64,000 bases of DNA, taken from contig CAJSYQ010000008.1 of NCBI GenBank assembly GCA_910574015.1, forward strand, positions 1 to 64,000. The letters run 5' to 3'. The position numbers and the translations under genes are program-made. Origin of the DNA: Eubacteriaceae bacterium (GTDB taxonomy: Bacteria; Bacillota; Clostridia; Lachnospirales; Lachnospiraceae). Below, piece after piece: positions 1 to 6,430 of the stretch (its first letter is position 1; every line of letters begins with the position of its first letter). The notes beneath the pieces are model-generated. The model had not been told where the DNA came from. It searched no databases and saw only the letters and a list, made by a program, of their open reading frames with translations.

Positions 1-662
1 TCAAGTGCAACAGTGGAATCATGGACATTGGCAGCAGTGGTCAGTTCATAAATGGGAAGGCCTGAAATACAGTCAACAAGAACATGATTTTTGTATCCCC
101 AGTAGAATCCATACTTTTTCTCATCTGTTCGGTTAGAAGCAGTATGTACACCAAGTTTACAATCGGCATCCGCTTTGGGGTGGTTATCCGGCCTAAATTT
201 GTTGGATAAAAAAGATTTCGGATTATTCTGTGAAGTGTTTGCAGCAATCGGAGTTGAATCCAAGCCAATAAAAGAGGTATCAATAATACCCTGATCAGAA
301 AGATAAAGAACCTGGGATTTCATAACGGAGGAAAGCATATGGTTATCAATCTGTTTTAGAAAACGGCCGAAAGTCCAGTAAGATGGTAACGGGGCAGAAA
401 TGTCAAAACCACAGTAATGGGCAATAAGAAGGTTATTGTTAAGATAATCAACAAGGTCTGTGATCATGGAAAAACCTTCGCATTTCATAACAATAAAGGC
501 ACAAATCATGGCGTGATCAGAAAAACCTTTTCGCCCGGTTTTGGGGAATTCCGGTACAAAGGATAAATCAAGATTCAGAAAAAGCGAATCGTAAAACTTT
601 GCAACTGGCTGTGAAGTAAAAAGACGGATGTCTTTCAAAATTTCTTGACGGTAGATAATAAT
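1..662 (-). CDS. DDE transposase, N-terminal part (partial, runs off left edge)
   Basis: The minus strand is open without a stop from about 662 to base 1, giving some 220 residues. An N-terminal region with PEFPKTGRKGFSDHAM is followed by LGLDSTPI-type context (IGLDSTPIAANT), which carries the likely first catalytic Asp. After it come KFRPDNHPKADADCKLGVHT and YGFYWGYKNHVLVDCISG, a layout typical of IS1182/IS5-type transposases. No ATG lies near the ribosome binding site (AAAGGAG, 667-673). The in-frame codons at good spacing are ATT (662 or 659) and ATC (656), so initiation is probably at a rare non-AUG codon or at a downstream TTG. The catalytic C-terminus lies outside the window, so activity cannot be judged. 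Confidence 0.75.
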   Translation of the reverse strand, partial: MIIYRQEILKDIRLFTSQPVAKFYDSLFLNLDLSFVPEFPKTGRKGFSDHAMICAFIVMKCEGFSMITDLVDYLNNNLLIAHYCGFDISAPLPSYWTFGRFLKQIDNHMLSSVMKSQVLYLSDQGIIDTSFIGLDSTPIAANTSQNNPKSFLSNKFRPDNHPKADADCKLGVHTASNRTDEKKYGFYWGYKNHVLVDCISGLPIYELTTAANVHDSTVAL

Positions 663-696
663 CAGCTCCTTTCGGTGGATTGATTTTGACAACTTA

Positions 697-705
697 ATTA
701 TACCA
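697..705 (-). promoter_or_regulatory. Extended -10 promoter of the left transposase
   Basis: Read on the minus strand, the sequence is TGGTATAAT: a perfect -10 hexamer with the TGn extension. It lies about 25 bases before the AAAGGAG ribosome binding site. The -35 region (GTAACA-like) is poor, which is usual for extended -10 promoters. Confidence 0.5.
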
Positions 706-734
706 TCTGGAGCTGGTTGTTACTATAAATACAG

Positions 735-766
735 AACCAAAGGTTCTGGGAACCAAAGGTTCTGGG
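735..766. repeat. Two tandem copies of a 16-bp palindromic unit at the IS end
   Basis: AACCAAAGGTTCTGGG occurs at 735-750 and again directly at 751-766. The first copy sits in the perfect palindrome CAGAACCAAAGGTTCTG (733-749). The repeat lies between the transposase promoter and the conjugative module, so it may be the terminal or subterminal repeat of the insertion sequence. Confidence 0.6.
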
Positions 767-779
767 AGTGATATAAGAG

Positions 780-839
780 GTAGCCATGCCTCGCAAAACT
801 GCATAAATACTGAATGTGTAGAGTTTTGCTCATGGCTAC
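780..839 (+). other. Long inverted repeat upstream of the coupling protein gene
   Basis: GTAGCCATG (780-788) pairs with CATGGCTAC (831-839) and CAAAACT (794-800) pairs with AGTTTTG (822-828). This makes a hairpin with a 5/2-base internal loop and a 21-base apical loop. It ends 14 bases before the AAAGGAGG ribosome binding site of the orf21 homologue. No T-run follows, so it is more likely a leader structure, protein site or secondary transfer structure than a terminator. Confidence 0.6.
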
Positions 840-857
840 AAAGTTAATACAAAGGAG

Positions 858-2270
858 GTGAAAAATATCTTATTGCTGAAAAAGAAAGGAAAACGTATCA
901 GAGCCAGCGACAAATCGCTGGTTTTTCGTTTCTCGACTGGTTTGCTGCTCCTGCTGTTCTTTGCTGTGGTTATGCTGCTGAATTTAAGGACAATTATAAC
1001 GACAGACTGGAAATTGGTTAGCTTTTTGCAAGATGGCAGTGTTCATCTTACCGTCACGCCATACATGATAGTTACAATCATTGTGGCGGCTTTGGTCTGT
1101 GTGATTGCTGCTTTTTTGTACCGAAGATTCCAGTATGACAGGGTAAAGCAGCTCTTTCACCGTCAAAAGCTGGCAAAAATGATTCTTGAAAATGGCTGGT
1201 ATGAATCGGAAACCACACAGGACAGCGGATTTTTCAAGGATTTACCAGCAACCAGTAATAAAGAGAAAATCACCTATTTTCCAAAACTGTATTACCGTAT
1301 GGATAACGGACTATTGTATATCCGTACAGAAATTACATTGGGAAAATATCAAGACCAGCTTTTACATTTGGAAAAGAAGCTGGAAACAGGCTTGTACTGC
1401 GAGCTGGTTTCTAAAGAATTAAAGGACAGCTACGTTGAGTATGTCTTACTCTATGACACTATCGCAAACCGTATCACCATTGACGAAGTACAGGCTGAAA
1501 ATGGCAGCTTGCGTCTGATGAAAAATGTCTGGTGGGAGTATGACAAGCTCCCTCACATGCTGATTGCTGGCGGCACTGGTGGCGGTAAAACTTACTTTAT
1601 CCTCACTATCATTGAAGCTCTGCTCCGCTGCAATGCGGTCATGTACGTGTTAGACCCGAAGAACGCTGACCTTGCGGATTTATCCGTCGTCATGCCAGAA
1701 GTCCATTACAAAAAGGAAGATATAACCGCCTGTATTGATAGGTTCTATGACGGTATGATGGCAAGAAGTGAAGCTATGAAGCTCATGGAAAACTACAAGA
1801 CAGGTGAAAACTATGCCTATCTTGGTCTTGCTCCGCACTTTTTAATCTTTGATGAATATGTGGCGTTTATGGAAATGCTGACGACAAAGGAAAACGCTGC
1901 TGTGCTGAATAAGCTCAAACAGATAGTCATGCTCGGACGACAGGCAGGTTACTTTCTTATTCTAGCCTGTCAGCGACCAGACGCAAAATATCTCGGTGAC
2001 GGAATCCGTGACCAGTTCAACTTCCGTGTCGCATTGGGACGTATGTCAGAGCTGGGCTATTCCATGATGTTCGGGGAAGTAGACAAGGACTTTTTTCTGA
2101 AACAGATCAAAGGACGTGGCTATGTCGATACAGGAACAAGTGTCATATCCGAGTTTTACACTCCCCTTGTACCAAAAGGGCATGATTTTATCAAAGAAAT
2201 AGGCGTACTCTCACAAAACAGGCAGGACGGACAGGCGGCGTGCGGAGCGGAAGCCGCAGGTACGGACTAG
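858..2270 (+). CDS. FtsK/SpoIIIE-type conjugative coupling ATPase (Tn916 Orf21, TcpA family)
   Basis: This is the coupling protein that brings the relaxase-DNA complex to the mating channel and pumps DNA by ATP hydrolysis at the membrane. The 470-residue product has two N-terminal transmembrane segments (about residues 24-42 and 66-87). A Walker A motif GGTGGGKTYF sits near residue 240 and a Walker B-like FLIFDEYVAF near residue 325. The C-terminus (ACGAEAAGTD) ends as in Tn916 Orf21. The GTG at 858 overlaps the GGAGG ribosome binding site, so the true start is more likely the in-frame TTG at 873 or ATC at 867, which aligns better with family N-termini beginning just before GKRIR. It is the first gene of the remaining transfer operon and is followed at once by oriT. 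Confidence 0.93.
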   Translation: MKNILLLKKKGKRIRASDKSLVFRFSTGLLLLLFFAVVMLLNLRTIITTDWKLVSFLQDGSVHLTVTPYMIVTIIVAALVCVIAAFLYRRFQYDRVKQLFHRQKLAKMILENGWYESETTQDSGFFKDLPATSNKEKITYFPKLYYRMDNGLLYIRTEITLGKYQDQLLHLEKKLETGLYCELVSKELKDSYVEYVLLYDTIANRITIDEVQAENGSLRLMKNVWWEYDKLPHMLIAGGTGGGKTYFILTIIEALLRCNAVMYVLDPKNADLADLSVVMPEVHYKKEDITACIDRFYDGMMARSEAMKLMENYKTGENYAYLGLAPHFLIFDEYVAFMEMLTTKENAAVLNKLKQIVMLGRQAGYFLILACQRPDAKYLGDGIRDQFNFRVALGRMSELGYSMMFGEVDKDFFLKQIKGRGYVDTGTSVISEFYTPLVPKGHDFIKEIGVLSQNRQDGQAACGAEAAGTD

Positions 2271-2275
2271 CCTGT

Positions 2276-2299
2276 GTTGGTGTGGCTTGCCACACCAAC
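2276..2299 (+). repeat. Perfect 10-bp hairpin flanking oriT
   Basis: GTTGGTGTGG (2276-2285) and CCACACCAAC (2290-2299) form a perfect stem with a CTTG loop, directly after the orf21 stop codon and 5 bases before the oriT repeat. Its place suggests part of the relaxase recognition region; it could also slow transcription out of orf21. There is no T-run. Confidence 0.75.
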
Positions 2300-2304
2300 C
2301 ATTC

Positions 2305-2328
2305 GCCCCCATTATCTAACAGGGGGGC
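2305..2328 (+). other. oriT: Origin of transfer (oriT) of the Tn916/ICEBs1 type
   Basis: GCCCCC (2305-2310) and GGGGGGC (2322-2328) form an inverted repeat around ATTATCTAACA. This matches the known Tn916/ICEBs1 oriT pattern, in which CCCCC and GGGGGG arms flank a TAACA nick-site core. The location between the orf21 and orf20 homologues is also where the functional Tn916 oriT was mapped. The relaxase that would nick here is encoded immediately downstream. Confidence 0.85.
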
Positions 2329-2400
2329 ACAAATTATCTGGAAACAGTTATAAAAATATCGGGAAGTCCTTGAAAACAGCGGACTTTTCAAACATTCAAG

Positions 2401-2438
2401 GGAGTGTGACAAAATCGGTAAATGTCACATTCCTTTTT
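2401..2438 (+). terminator. Terminator-like hairpin (possible attenuator) in the relaxase leader
   Basis: GGAGTGTGACA (2401-2411) pairs with TGTCACATTCC (2423-2433) over 11 positions with one G-T pair, followed by TTTTT. A competing hairpin lies just upstream: TTGAAAA pairs with TTTTCAA around 2371-2392. The segment TCCTTGAA can also pair with TTCAAGGGA, which overlaps the terminator's 5' arm. The arrangement allows alternative folds that would switch the terminator. The same hairpins could equally act as a single-strand replication origin of the element. Confidence 0.55.
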
Positions 2439-2456
2439 CGATTGGAGGGATTTTTA

Positions 2457-3653
2457 CTGAATGATACCGACTGGATAAACAAGCTCAAAGAACAACGGAC
2501 GCAGTACGGCGTTTCCCAGAATCAGCTTGCGGTCATGGCTGGTGTCAGTCGTGAATACATCAGCAGGCTTGAATCCGGAAAAGTAGCCTTGACGGAGGAA
2601 ATCAAGGTGAAACTCACGGACGCTCTGGATAAACTGAATCCAGAAAATCCGCTGGAAATGGTCTTGGATTACGTCAGAATCCGATTCCCCACACAGGACG
2701 TAAAACACGTTGTGGAGGATATTCTTAAATTAAGGCTTGATGTGATGATACATGAGGATTTTGGCTTCTACTCCTATGCAGAACATTACGTCTTGGGTGA
2801 TGTGTTCGTGCTGGCTTCACCCGATAAGGAAAAAGGCACATTGCTAGAGCTGAAAGGTAAAGGCTGCCGCCAGATGGAAAGCTACCTTTTGGCACAGCAT
2901 AGGAGCTGGTATGACTTTCTCATGGACGCTCTGATAGAGGGAGGTGTGATGAAACGTCTTGACCTTGCCATCAACGATATGGCAGGAATCTTAGACATTC
3001 CAGAGCTGACAGAGAAATGCAATCATGAGGAATGTATTTCCGTATTTCGCAGCTTCAAGAGCTACCGTAGTGGTGAGCTTGTAAGAAGTCAAGAGCAGGA
3101 TAAATATGGTATGGGAAATACATTGTACGTCGGTTCGCTCAAATCGGAAGTCTATTTCTGTATCTACGAAAAGGACTATGAACAGTATGCAAAGTATGAC
3201 ATAGCCATTGAAGATACGAAAATCAAGAACCGTTTTGAAATAAGGCTAAAGAATGAGCGAGCCTATTATGCGGTGCGTGACCTGCTGACCTATCACGACG
3301 CAGAACGTACCGCTTTTGATATTATCAACCGTTATATGCGATTCGCTGACAAGGAGGTGGATAAGCGACGCAGCGAATGGAAAACCAATGAGAAATGGGC
3401 GTACTTTATCGGTTCTGATCGTGGGCGTTTGAAACTGACGACCAAACCAGAACCGTACACGCTCACAAGGACGCTGAACTGGATAAGCAGACAGGTAGCT
3501 CCTACATGGAAAGTCTTACAGCAGATAGACAGTACCAACGGTACGACTTATCTCAAAGATATTTTAGACCATGCGAAGCTCACCGAGCGTCATAAAAAAC
3601 TGATTGAACAACAGACGACTTCCACAGAGGAAATCATCAGTAAGGAGGAATGA
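2457..3653 (+). CDS. mobT: MobT-type relaxase, Rep_trans family (Tn916 Orf20)
   Basis: The relaxase nicks oriT, stays attached to the 5' end and also primes rolling-circle replication of the element. The product has an N-terminal helix-turn-helix (about residues 7-55, with YGVSQNQLAVMAGVSREYIS), then a Rep_trans catalytic domain. Recognisable segments include VLGDVFVLASP, LDLAINDMAG and FEIRLKNERAYYAVRDLL. The open frame extends back to 2274 through oriT and the leader hairpins. However, the only good ribosome binding site (GGAGGG, 2444-2449) fits an in-frame CTG at 2457, seven bases away, so that start is chosen. An out-of-frame ATG at 2461 may mislead automatic annotation. About 398 residues from this start. 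Confidence 0.88.
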   Translation: MNDTDWINKLKEQRTQYGVSQNQLAVMAGVSREYISRLESGKVALTEEIKVKLTDALDKLNPENPLEMVLDYVRIRFPTQDVKHVVEDILKLRLDVMIHEDFGFYSYAEHYVLGDVFVLASPDKEKGTLLELKGKGCRQMESYLLAQHRSWYDFLMDALIEGGVMKRLDLAINDMAGILDIPELTEKCNHEECISVFRSFKSYRSGELVRSQEQDKYGMGNTLYVGSLKSEVYFCIYEKDYEQYAKYDIAIEDTKIKNRFEIRLKNERAYYAVRDLLTYHDAERTAFDIINRYMRFADKEVDKRRSEWKTNEKWAYFIGSDRGRLKLTTKPEPYTLTRTLNWISRQVAPTWKVLQQIDSTNGTTYLKDILDHAKLTERHKKLIEQQTTSTEEIISKEE

Positions 3654-3657
3654 CAAC

Positions 3658-3789
3658 ATGAAGCATATATTATTTGACTTCTTCCTGTTCTCACTTGGAG
3701 CAGGATTCGGAGTAGTGACTATGTGTCTTATGCAGTCTGCAAAAGTCGCAGACAGAGAAATTGAAATGATGGAAAGGAGAAAGAGATAA
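3658..3789 (+). CDS. Small membrane protein, DUF3789 family
   Basis: A 43-residue protein starting at an ATG seven bases after AAGGAGG. It has one hydrophobic segment (FDFFLFSLGAGFGVVTMCLM) and a short basic tail (ERRKR). Proteins of this family sit between orf20 and orf19 in many Tn916-like elements; no activity is assigned. Its TAA stop shares a base with the ATG of the next gene, so the two are translationally coupled. Confidence 0.75.
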   Translation: MKHILFDFFLFSLGAGFGVVTMCLMQSAKVADREIEMMERRKR

Positions 3790-4010
3790 TGAATTTCGGA
3801 CAGAACTTATACAACTGGTTTTTATCTAACGCACAATCCCTTGTGCTTATGGCAATCGCTGTTATCGGGGTGTATCTCGGCTTCAAGCGTGAGTTTTCCA
3901 AACTTATTGGATTCTTGGTGATTGCCTTAATCGCTGTTGGCTTGGTATTCAATGCCGCTGGCGTGAAAGACGTACTGTTGCAGTTATTCAATAAGATTAT
4001 CGGTGCATAA
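3789..4010 (+). CDS. TcpD-like membrane protein (Tn916 Orf19)
   Basis: A 73-residue protein with two predicted transmembrane helices (about residues 16-31 and 38-57) separated by a short basic loop (GFKREFSK). Size, topology and position match Orf19 of Tn916, a small component of the conjugation membrane complex. It overlaps the preceding gene by one base (TAATG). It is the last gene before the cargo insertion, which interrupts the usual orf19-orf18 spacing. Confidence 0.85.
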   Translation: MNFGQNLYNWFLSNAQSLVLMAIAVIGVYLGFKREFSKLIGFLVIALIAVGLVFNAAGVKDVLLQLFNKIIGA

Positions 4011-4017
4011 GTAATTA

Positions 4018-4046
4018 TTGAAACACCACAAATCACTTGATATAAT
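4018..4046 (+). promoter_or_regulatory. SigmaA-type promoter of the cargo gene
   Basis: TTGAAA (4018-4023), a 17-base spacer and a perfect TATAAT (4041-4046) lie just after orf19 and 27 bases before the cargo ATG. The near-consensus fit indicates strong, constitutive-type transcription independent of the conjugation operon. Confidence 0.8.
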
Positions 4047-4072
4047 AATCTAAAGAATTGGAGGTGTTTTCT

Positions 4073-4615
4073 ATGATGAAATTAAATTTGCGTGATTTAC
4101 ATATAGATATTTTAAAACATAGCAGGACTTATGATGTATTTGATTATTCTCATAATGGAATACAATTTAGTGTCATGTTTGATGTAGATTGTATTCCATT
4201 TAAATTAATTCTTGTAAAAAAGAGAAGTACACAATATCTTATTTTAGATGTTATGGCAGGTTATCAGATAAACACATATTTAGGAGAAAAATTACAAGTA
4301 TTAAAAGATATGTTGGAATTAAAAAACGGGAAAACTAAATTTTCTACGAATCAGTTTTTTGAAGAGTTCAATAAAAAGATACCTCATGTCATACAAAACA
4401 AAAAAATATCCAAATCAACAATTAGTCGTGTATATCATTGTGAAGAAAGTGAAAAAATCTATATTCGTGAATTGCGTAATTGGGATAAATACCCTGAATT
4501 AGGGAAACACGCTACTAAAGAAAATAGAGAAAAAACAAGATTGTTATATCCAGAAATCTATGAAAAAATCAAAGATAAAAATATTAGTGTATTTTATACT
4601 GATAAAGAGAAGTAG
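4073..4615 (+). CDS. AT-rich cargo gene, DUF6037-like protein of unknown function
   Basis: A 180-residue cytoplasmic-looking protein with no signal peptide or membrane segment. The ATG at 4073 lies six bases after GGAGGTG; an in-frame TTG at 4058 falls on that site and is rejected. The pattern of an N-terminal FxYSHNGIQFSVMFD segment and a C-terminal RNWDKYPELGKHATKENREK-like block followed by KNISVFYTD resembles DUF6037 proteins, from memory of the family and not from a search. Base composition is visibly more AT-rich than the flanking conjugation genes. The gene has its own promoter and terminator, which marks it as an added moron-type cargo. A role in defence or host interaction is possible but nothing in the sequence proves it. 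Confidence 0.6.
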   Translation: MMKLNLRDLHIDILKHSRTYDVFDYSHNGIQFSVMFDVDCIPFKLILVKKRSTQYLILDVMAGYQINTYLGEKLQVLKDMLELKNGKTKFSTNQFFEEFNKKIPHVIQNKKISKSTISRVYHCEESEKIYIRELRNWDKYPELGKHATKENREKTRLLYPEIYEKIKDKNISVFYTDKEK

Positions 4616-4620
4616 AAAAA

Positions 4621-4652
4621 GCAGTAAATCTTAATGGTTTGCTGCTTTTTTT
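4621..4652 (+). terminator. Intrinsic terminator of the cargo gene
   Basis: GCAGTAAA (4621-4628) pairs with TTTGCTGC (4638-4645), with one G-T pair, followed by seven T. It begins four bases after the cargo gene stop codon and closes the self-contained cargo unit. Confidence 0.85.
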
Positions 4653-4680
4653 ATGCAAAATTTTAAGATTGGAGGACAAT

Positions 4681-4926
4681 ATGAAAACAGATATTTTTGA
4701 GGATATGACAGAGCTGGTCGGCTGTAAAGATGTTTCAGACCTGCCCTATAGAAAACGTGAGGTATGGGAAGAAATCAAACGACAGTCACCGCTTGCCTAT
4801 CCAAAAGAACAGTTAGAAAAATTTTCCCATTATGTATTCGGTGTAGATTATGCTGTTATAATGGGAATACTGGATATGATGAAAGGAAGTGACAGACCAT
4901 GCAGGAAATGCGAATCTACCTGTTAA
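4681..4926 (+). CDS. Small hypothetical protein upstream of ardA
   Basis: An 81-residue protein with start ATG four bases after GGAGGAC. It is acidic, with a helical look (EDMTELVGCKDVSDLPYRKR) and a C-terminal cysteine pair (CRKCESTC). Its 3' end overlaps the first ArdA gene by 28 bases, so the two are co-expressed. No family is recognised. Its position in the accessory block next to antirestriction genes suggests a role in establishment of the element after transfer, which is inference only. Confidence 0.6.
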   Translation: MKTDIFEDMTELVGCKDVSDLPYRKREVWEEIKRQSPLAYPKEQLEKFSHYVFGVDYAVIMGILDMMKGSDRPCRKCESTC

Positions 4927-5402
4927 ACAATACAAAGCCTTACCATGACGAGGACGACGGTTACTCTGGCGACTGGTTCAACTGCCCGATAAATTTTGAT
5001 GAAGTCAGAGAAAAGTTAGGTGTAGAGAATGAGGAACAGGTCGAGATTGCAGACTATGAGCTGCCATTCCATATCAACACTGACACACCGATATGGGAAA
5101 TCAATGCCCTTTGCCGCTTCGTACTGGAAATAGACGGTACGCCTATTGGTAACGAAATGAAAGCCATTCAGCAGAAATGGTTTGACAGCTTCGAGGACTT
5201 TATCGACCATAAGGACGAGATACGTTACTATGATGTGGGTGACGGTGCAGCACTGGCAGAATACCTTGTCTGTGAGGAAAATATTTTCGGTGAGATTCCC
5301 CATGAATTACAGAAGCATATCGACTATCATTCCTACGGAAAAGAGTTGGAAATGGACGACAGATACCTTTTCACAACAAGCGGTGTATTCCGTTATCAGT
5401 AA
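4899..5402 (+). CDS. ardA: ArdA-like antirestriction protein, first copy
   Basis: ArdA proteins are acidic B-DNA mimics that block type I restriction-modification enzymes when an element enters a new cell. This 167-residue copy is strongly acidic (DEDDGYSGDW, EENIFGEIPHE). It carries the conserved IADYELPFHI segment near residue 50 and a C-terminal DYHSYGKELEMDDRYLFT block matching the family. It overlaps the preceding small gene by 28 bases and is followed 23 bases later by a second ArdA gene. It is clearly diverged from that copy, so it is an ancient paralogue or a separate acquisition and not a recent duplication. Confidence 0.85.
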   Translation: MQEMRIYLLNNTKPYHDEDDGYSGDWFNCPINFDEVREKLGVENEEQVEIADYELPFHINTDTPIWEINALCRFVLEIDGTPIGNEMKAIQQKWFDSFEDFIDHKDEIRYYDVGDGAALAEYLVCEENIFGEIPHELQKHIDYHSYGKELEMDDRYLFTTSGVFRYQ

Positions 5403-5425
5403 AGGGGTGATGTTGTATCGAAGAA

Positions 5426-5914
5426 ATGCGAATCTATATCGCCAATCTTGGGAAATACAACGAGGGTGAGCTTGTGGGTGCGTGGTTCACACCGCCTGTC
5501 GATTATGACGAAATGGCGGAACGTATCGGCTTGAACGACGAATACGAGGAATACGCAATCCATGATTATGAGCTGCCCTTTGAGATTGACGAATACACAC
5601 CCATTGAGGAAGTCAACCGCTTTTGTGAAATGGTGGAGGACTTACCAGAGGACATACAAGACGAGCTTTCAGAGCTGCTCTGCTATTACAGCAGCTTGGA
5701 GGAATTGTGCGAACACGCAGACGATATTATCCATTATCCCGATTGTGACGATATGACAGACGTTGCCTATTACTTCATAGATGAATGTCAAAGCCTTGGT
5801 GAGATACCAGACAGGATAAGAAACTACATAGATTATGAAGCCTATGGTCGTGACCTTGATTTAGAGGGACGTTTTGTCGTCACCAATCATGGCGTGTTTG
5901 AATGTCCGTATTAA
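5426..5914 (+). CDS. ardA: ArdA antirestriction protein, second copy (Tn916 Orf18)
   Basis: A 162-residue acidic protein matching Tn916 Orf18 closely: MRIYIANLGKYNEGELVG at the N-terminus, GLNDEYEEYAIHDYELPF near residue 40, and DYEAYGRDLDLEGRFV near the end. The ATG at 5426 is 18 bases from the nearest AAGGGGTG. By analogy with the first copy (MQEMRIY), translation may begin three codons earlier at ATC. It is the orthologue expected at this place in Tn916-type elements. A terminator-like hairpin follows. Confidence 0.9.
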   Translation: MRIYIANLGKYNEGELVGAWFTPPVDYDEMAERIGLNDEYEEYAIHDYELPFEIDEYTPIEEVNRFCEMVEDLPEDIQDELSELLCYYSSLEELCEHADDIIHYPDCDDMTDVAYYFIDECQSLGEIPDRIRNYIDYEAYGRDLDLEGRFVVTNHGVFECPY

Positions 5915-5941
5915 CAATTATAACTGAATATTTTTTATCAG

Positions 5942-5968
5942 CCAGTTACCAATGAACTGGTATTTTTT
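5942..5968 (+). terminator. Intrinsic terminator-like hairpin after ardA
   Basis: CCAGTT (5942-5947) pairs with AACTGG (5955-5960), followed by a T-rich tract (TATTTTTT). A further weaker repeat, CAGCA/TGCTG, spans 5973-5996 before the next ribosome binding site. It would separate the antirestriction genes from the channel genes unless read through. Confidence 0.65.
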
Positions 5969-6040
5969 ATGCAGCAGCTTGTGAAAACAGGTTGCTGTTT
6001 CCATTTAAAGAGAAATCTTCAAAGAAAGGAGCTGTGAAAA

Positions 6041-6430
6041 ATGAAGAAAATCAAAAGCTATACAAGCATTTGGAGCGTGGAAAAAGTCATTTATGCCATC
6101 AACGACTTTCAACTCCCGTTCCCTCTCACGTTCAGTCAGATGGCATGGTTTGTCGTGTCGCTGTTCGTGGTTATCCTCTTTGGGGAGTTGCCGCCCTTTA
6201 ACATGATTGACGGTGCGTTCCTCAAATACTTTGGAATCCCTGTTGCTTTTACATGGTTCGTGTCACAAAAGACCTTTGACGGGAAAAAGCCTTTTGGATT
6301 CTTGAAATCCTGTATCTCGTTCTTCCTGCGACCAAAAGTGACCTATGCAGGAAAAGCCATCAAGCTAAAAAATGAAAAATTCAATACCGCTGTTACAGCA
6401 GTTAGGAGTGTGATGTATGTTCCCGATTAA
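6041..6430 (+). CDS. TcpE-like conjugal transfer membrane protein (Tn916 Orf17)
   Basis: A 129-residue protein with two transmembrane segments (about residues 32-46 and 60-77) and a basic C-terminal part. The start ATG is preceded by AAAGGAG. FGIPVAFTWFVSQKTFDGKKP and KPFGFLKSCISFFLRPK are typical of the Orf17/TcpE family, a component of the conjugation membrane complex. Its end overlaps the VirB4-like gene by 14 bases, so the two are translationally coupled. Confidence 0.88.
   Translation: MKKIKSYTSIWSVEKVIYAINDFQLPFPLTFSQMAWFVVSLFVVILFGELPPFNMIDGAFLKYFGIPVAFTWFVSQKTFDGKKPFGFLKSCISFFLRPKVTYAGKAIKLKNEKFNTAVTAVRSVMYVPD

Larger units (their letters stand above)
1..775 (-). mobile_element. Insertion sequence, 5' part, cut by left window edge
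   Basis: The element is recognised by its DDE-type transposase reading leftwards off the window. Upstream of the gene are an extended -10 promoter, a good ribosome binding site, and a short tandem palindromic repeat (735-766) that probably lies at or near the element's end. The exact boundary with the conjugative module is not visible because the other end is outside the window; 775 is an estimate placed before the hairpin at 780. The family is probably IS1182-like or a related IS5-superfamily group, judged from the protein only. Confidence 0.6.
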
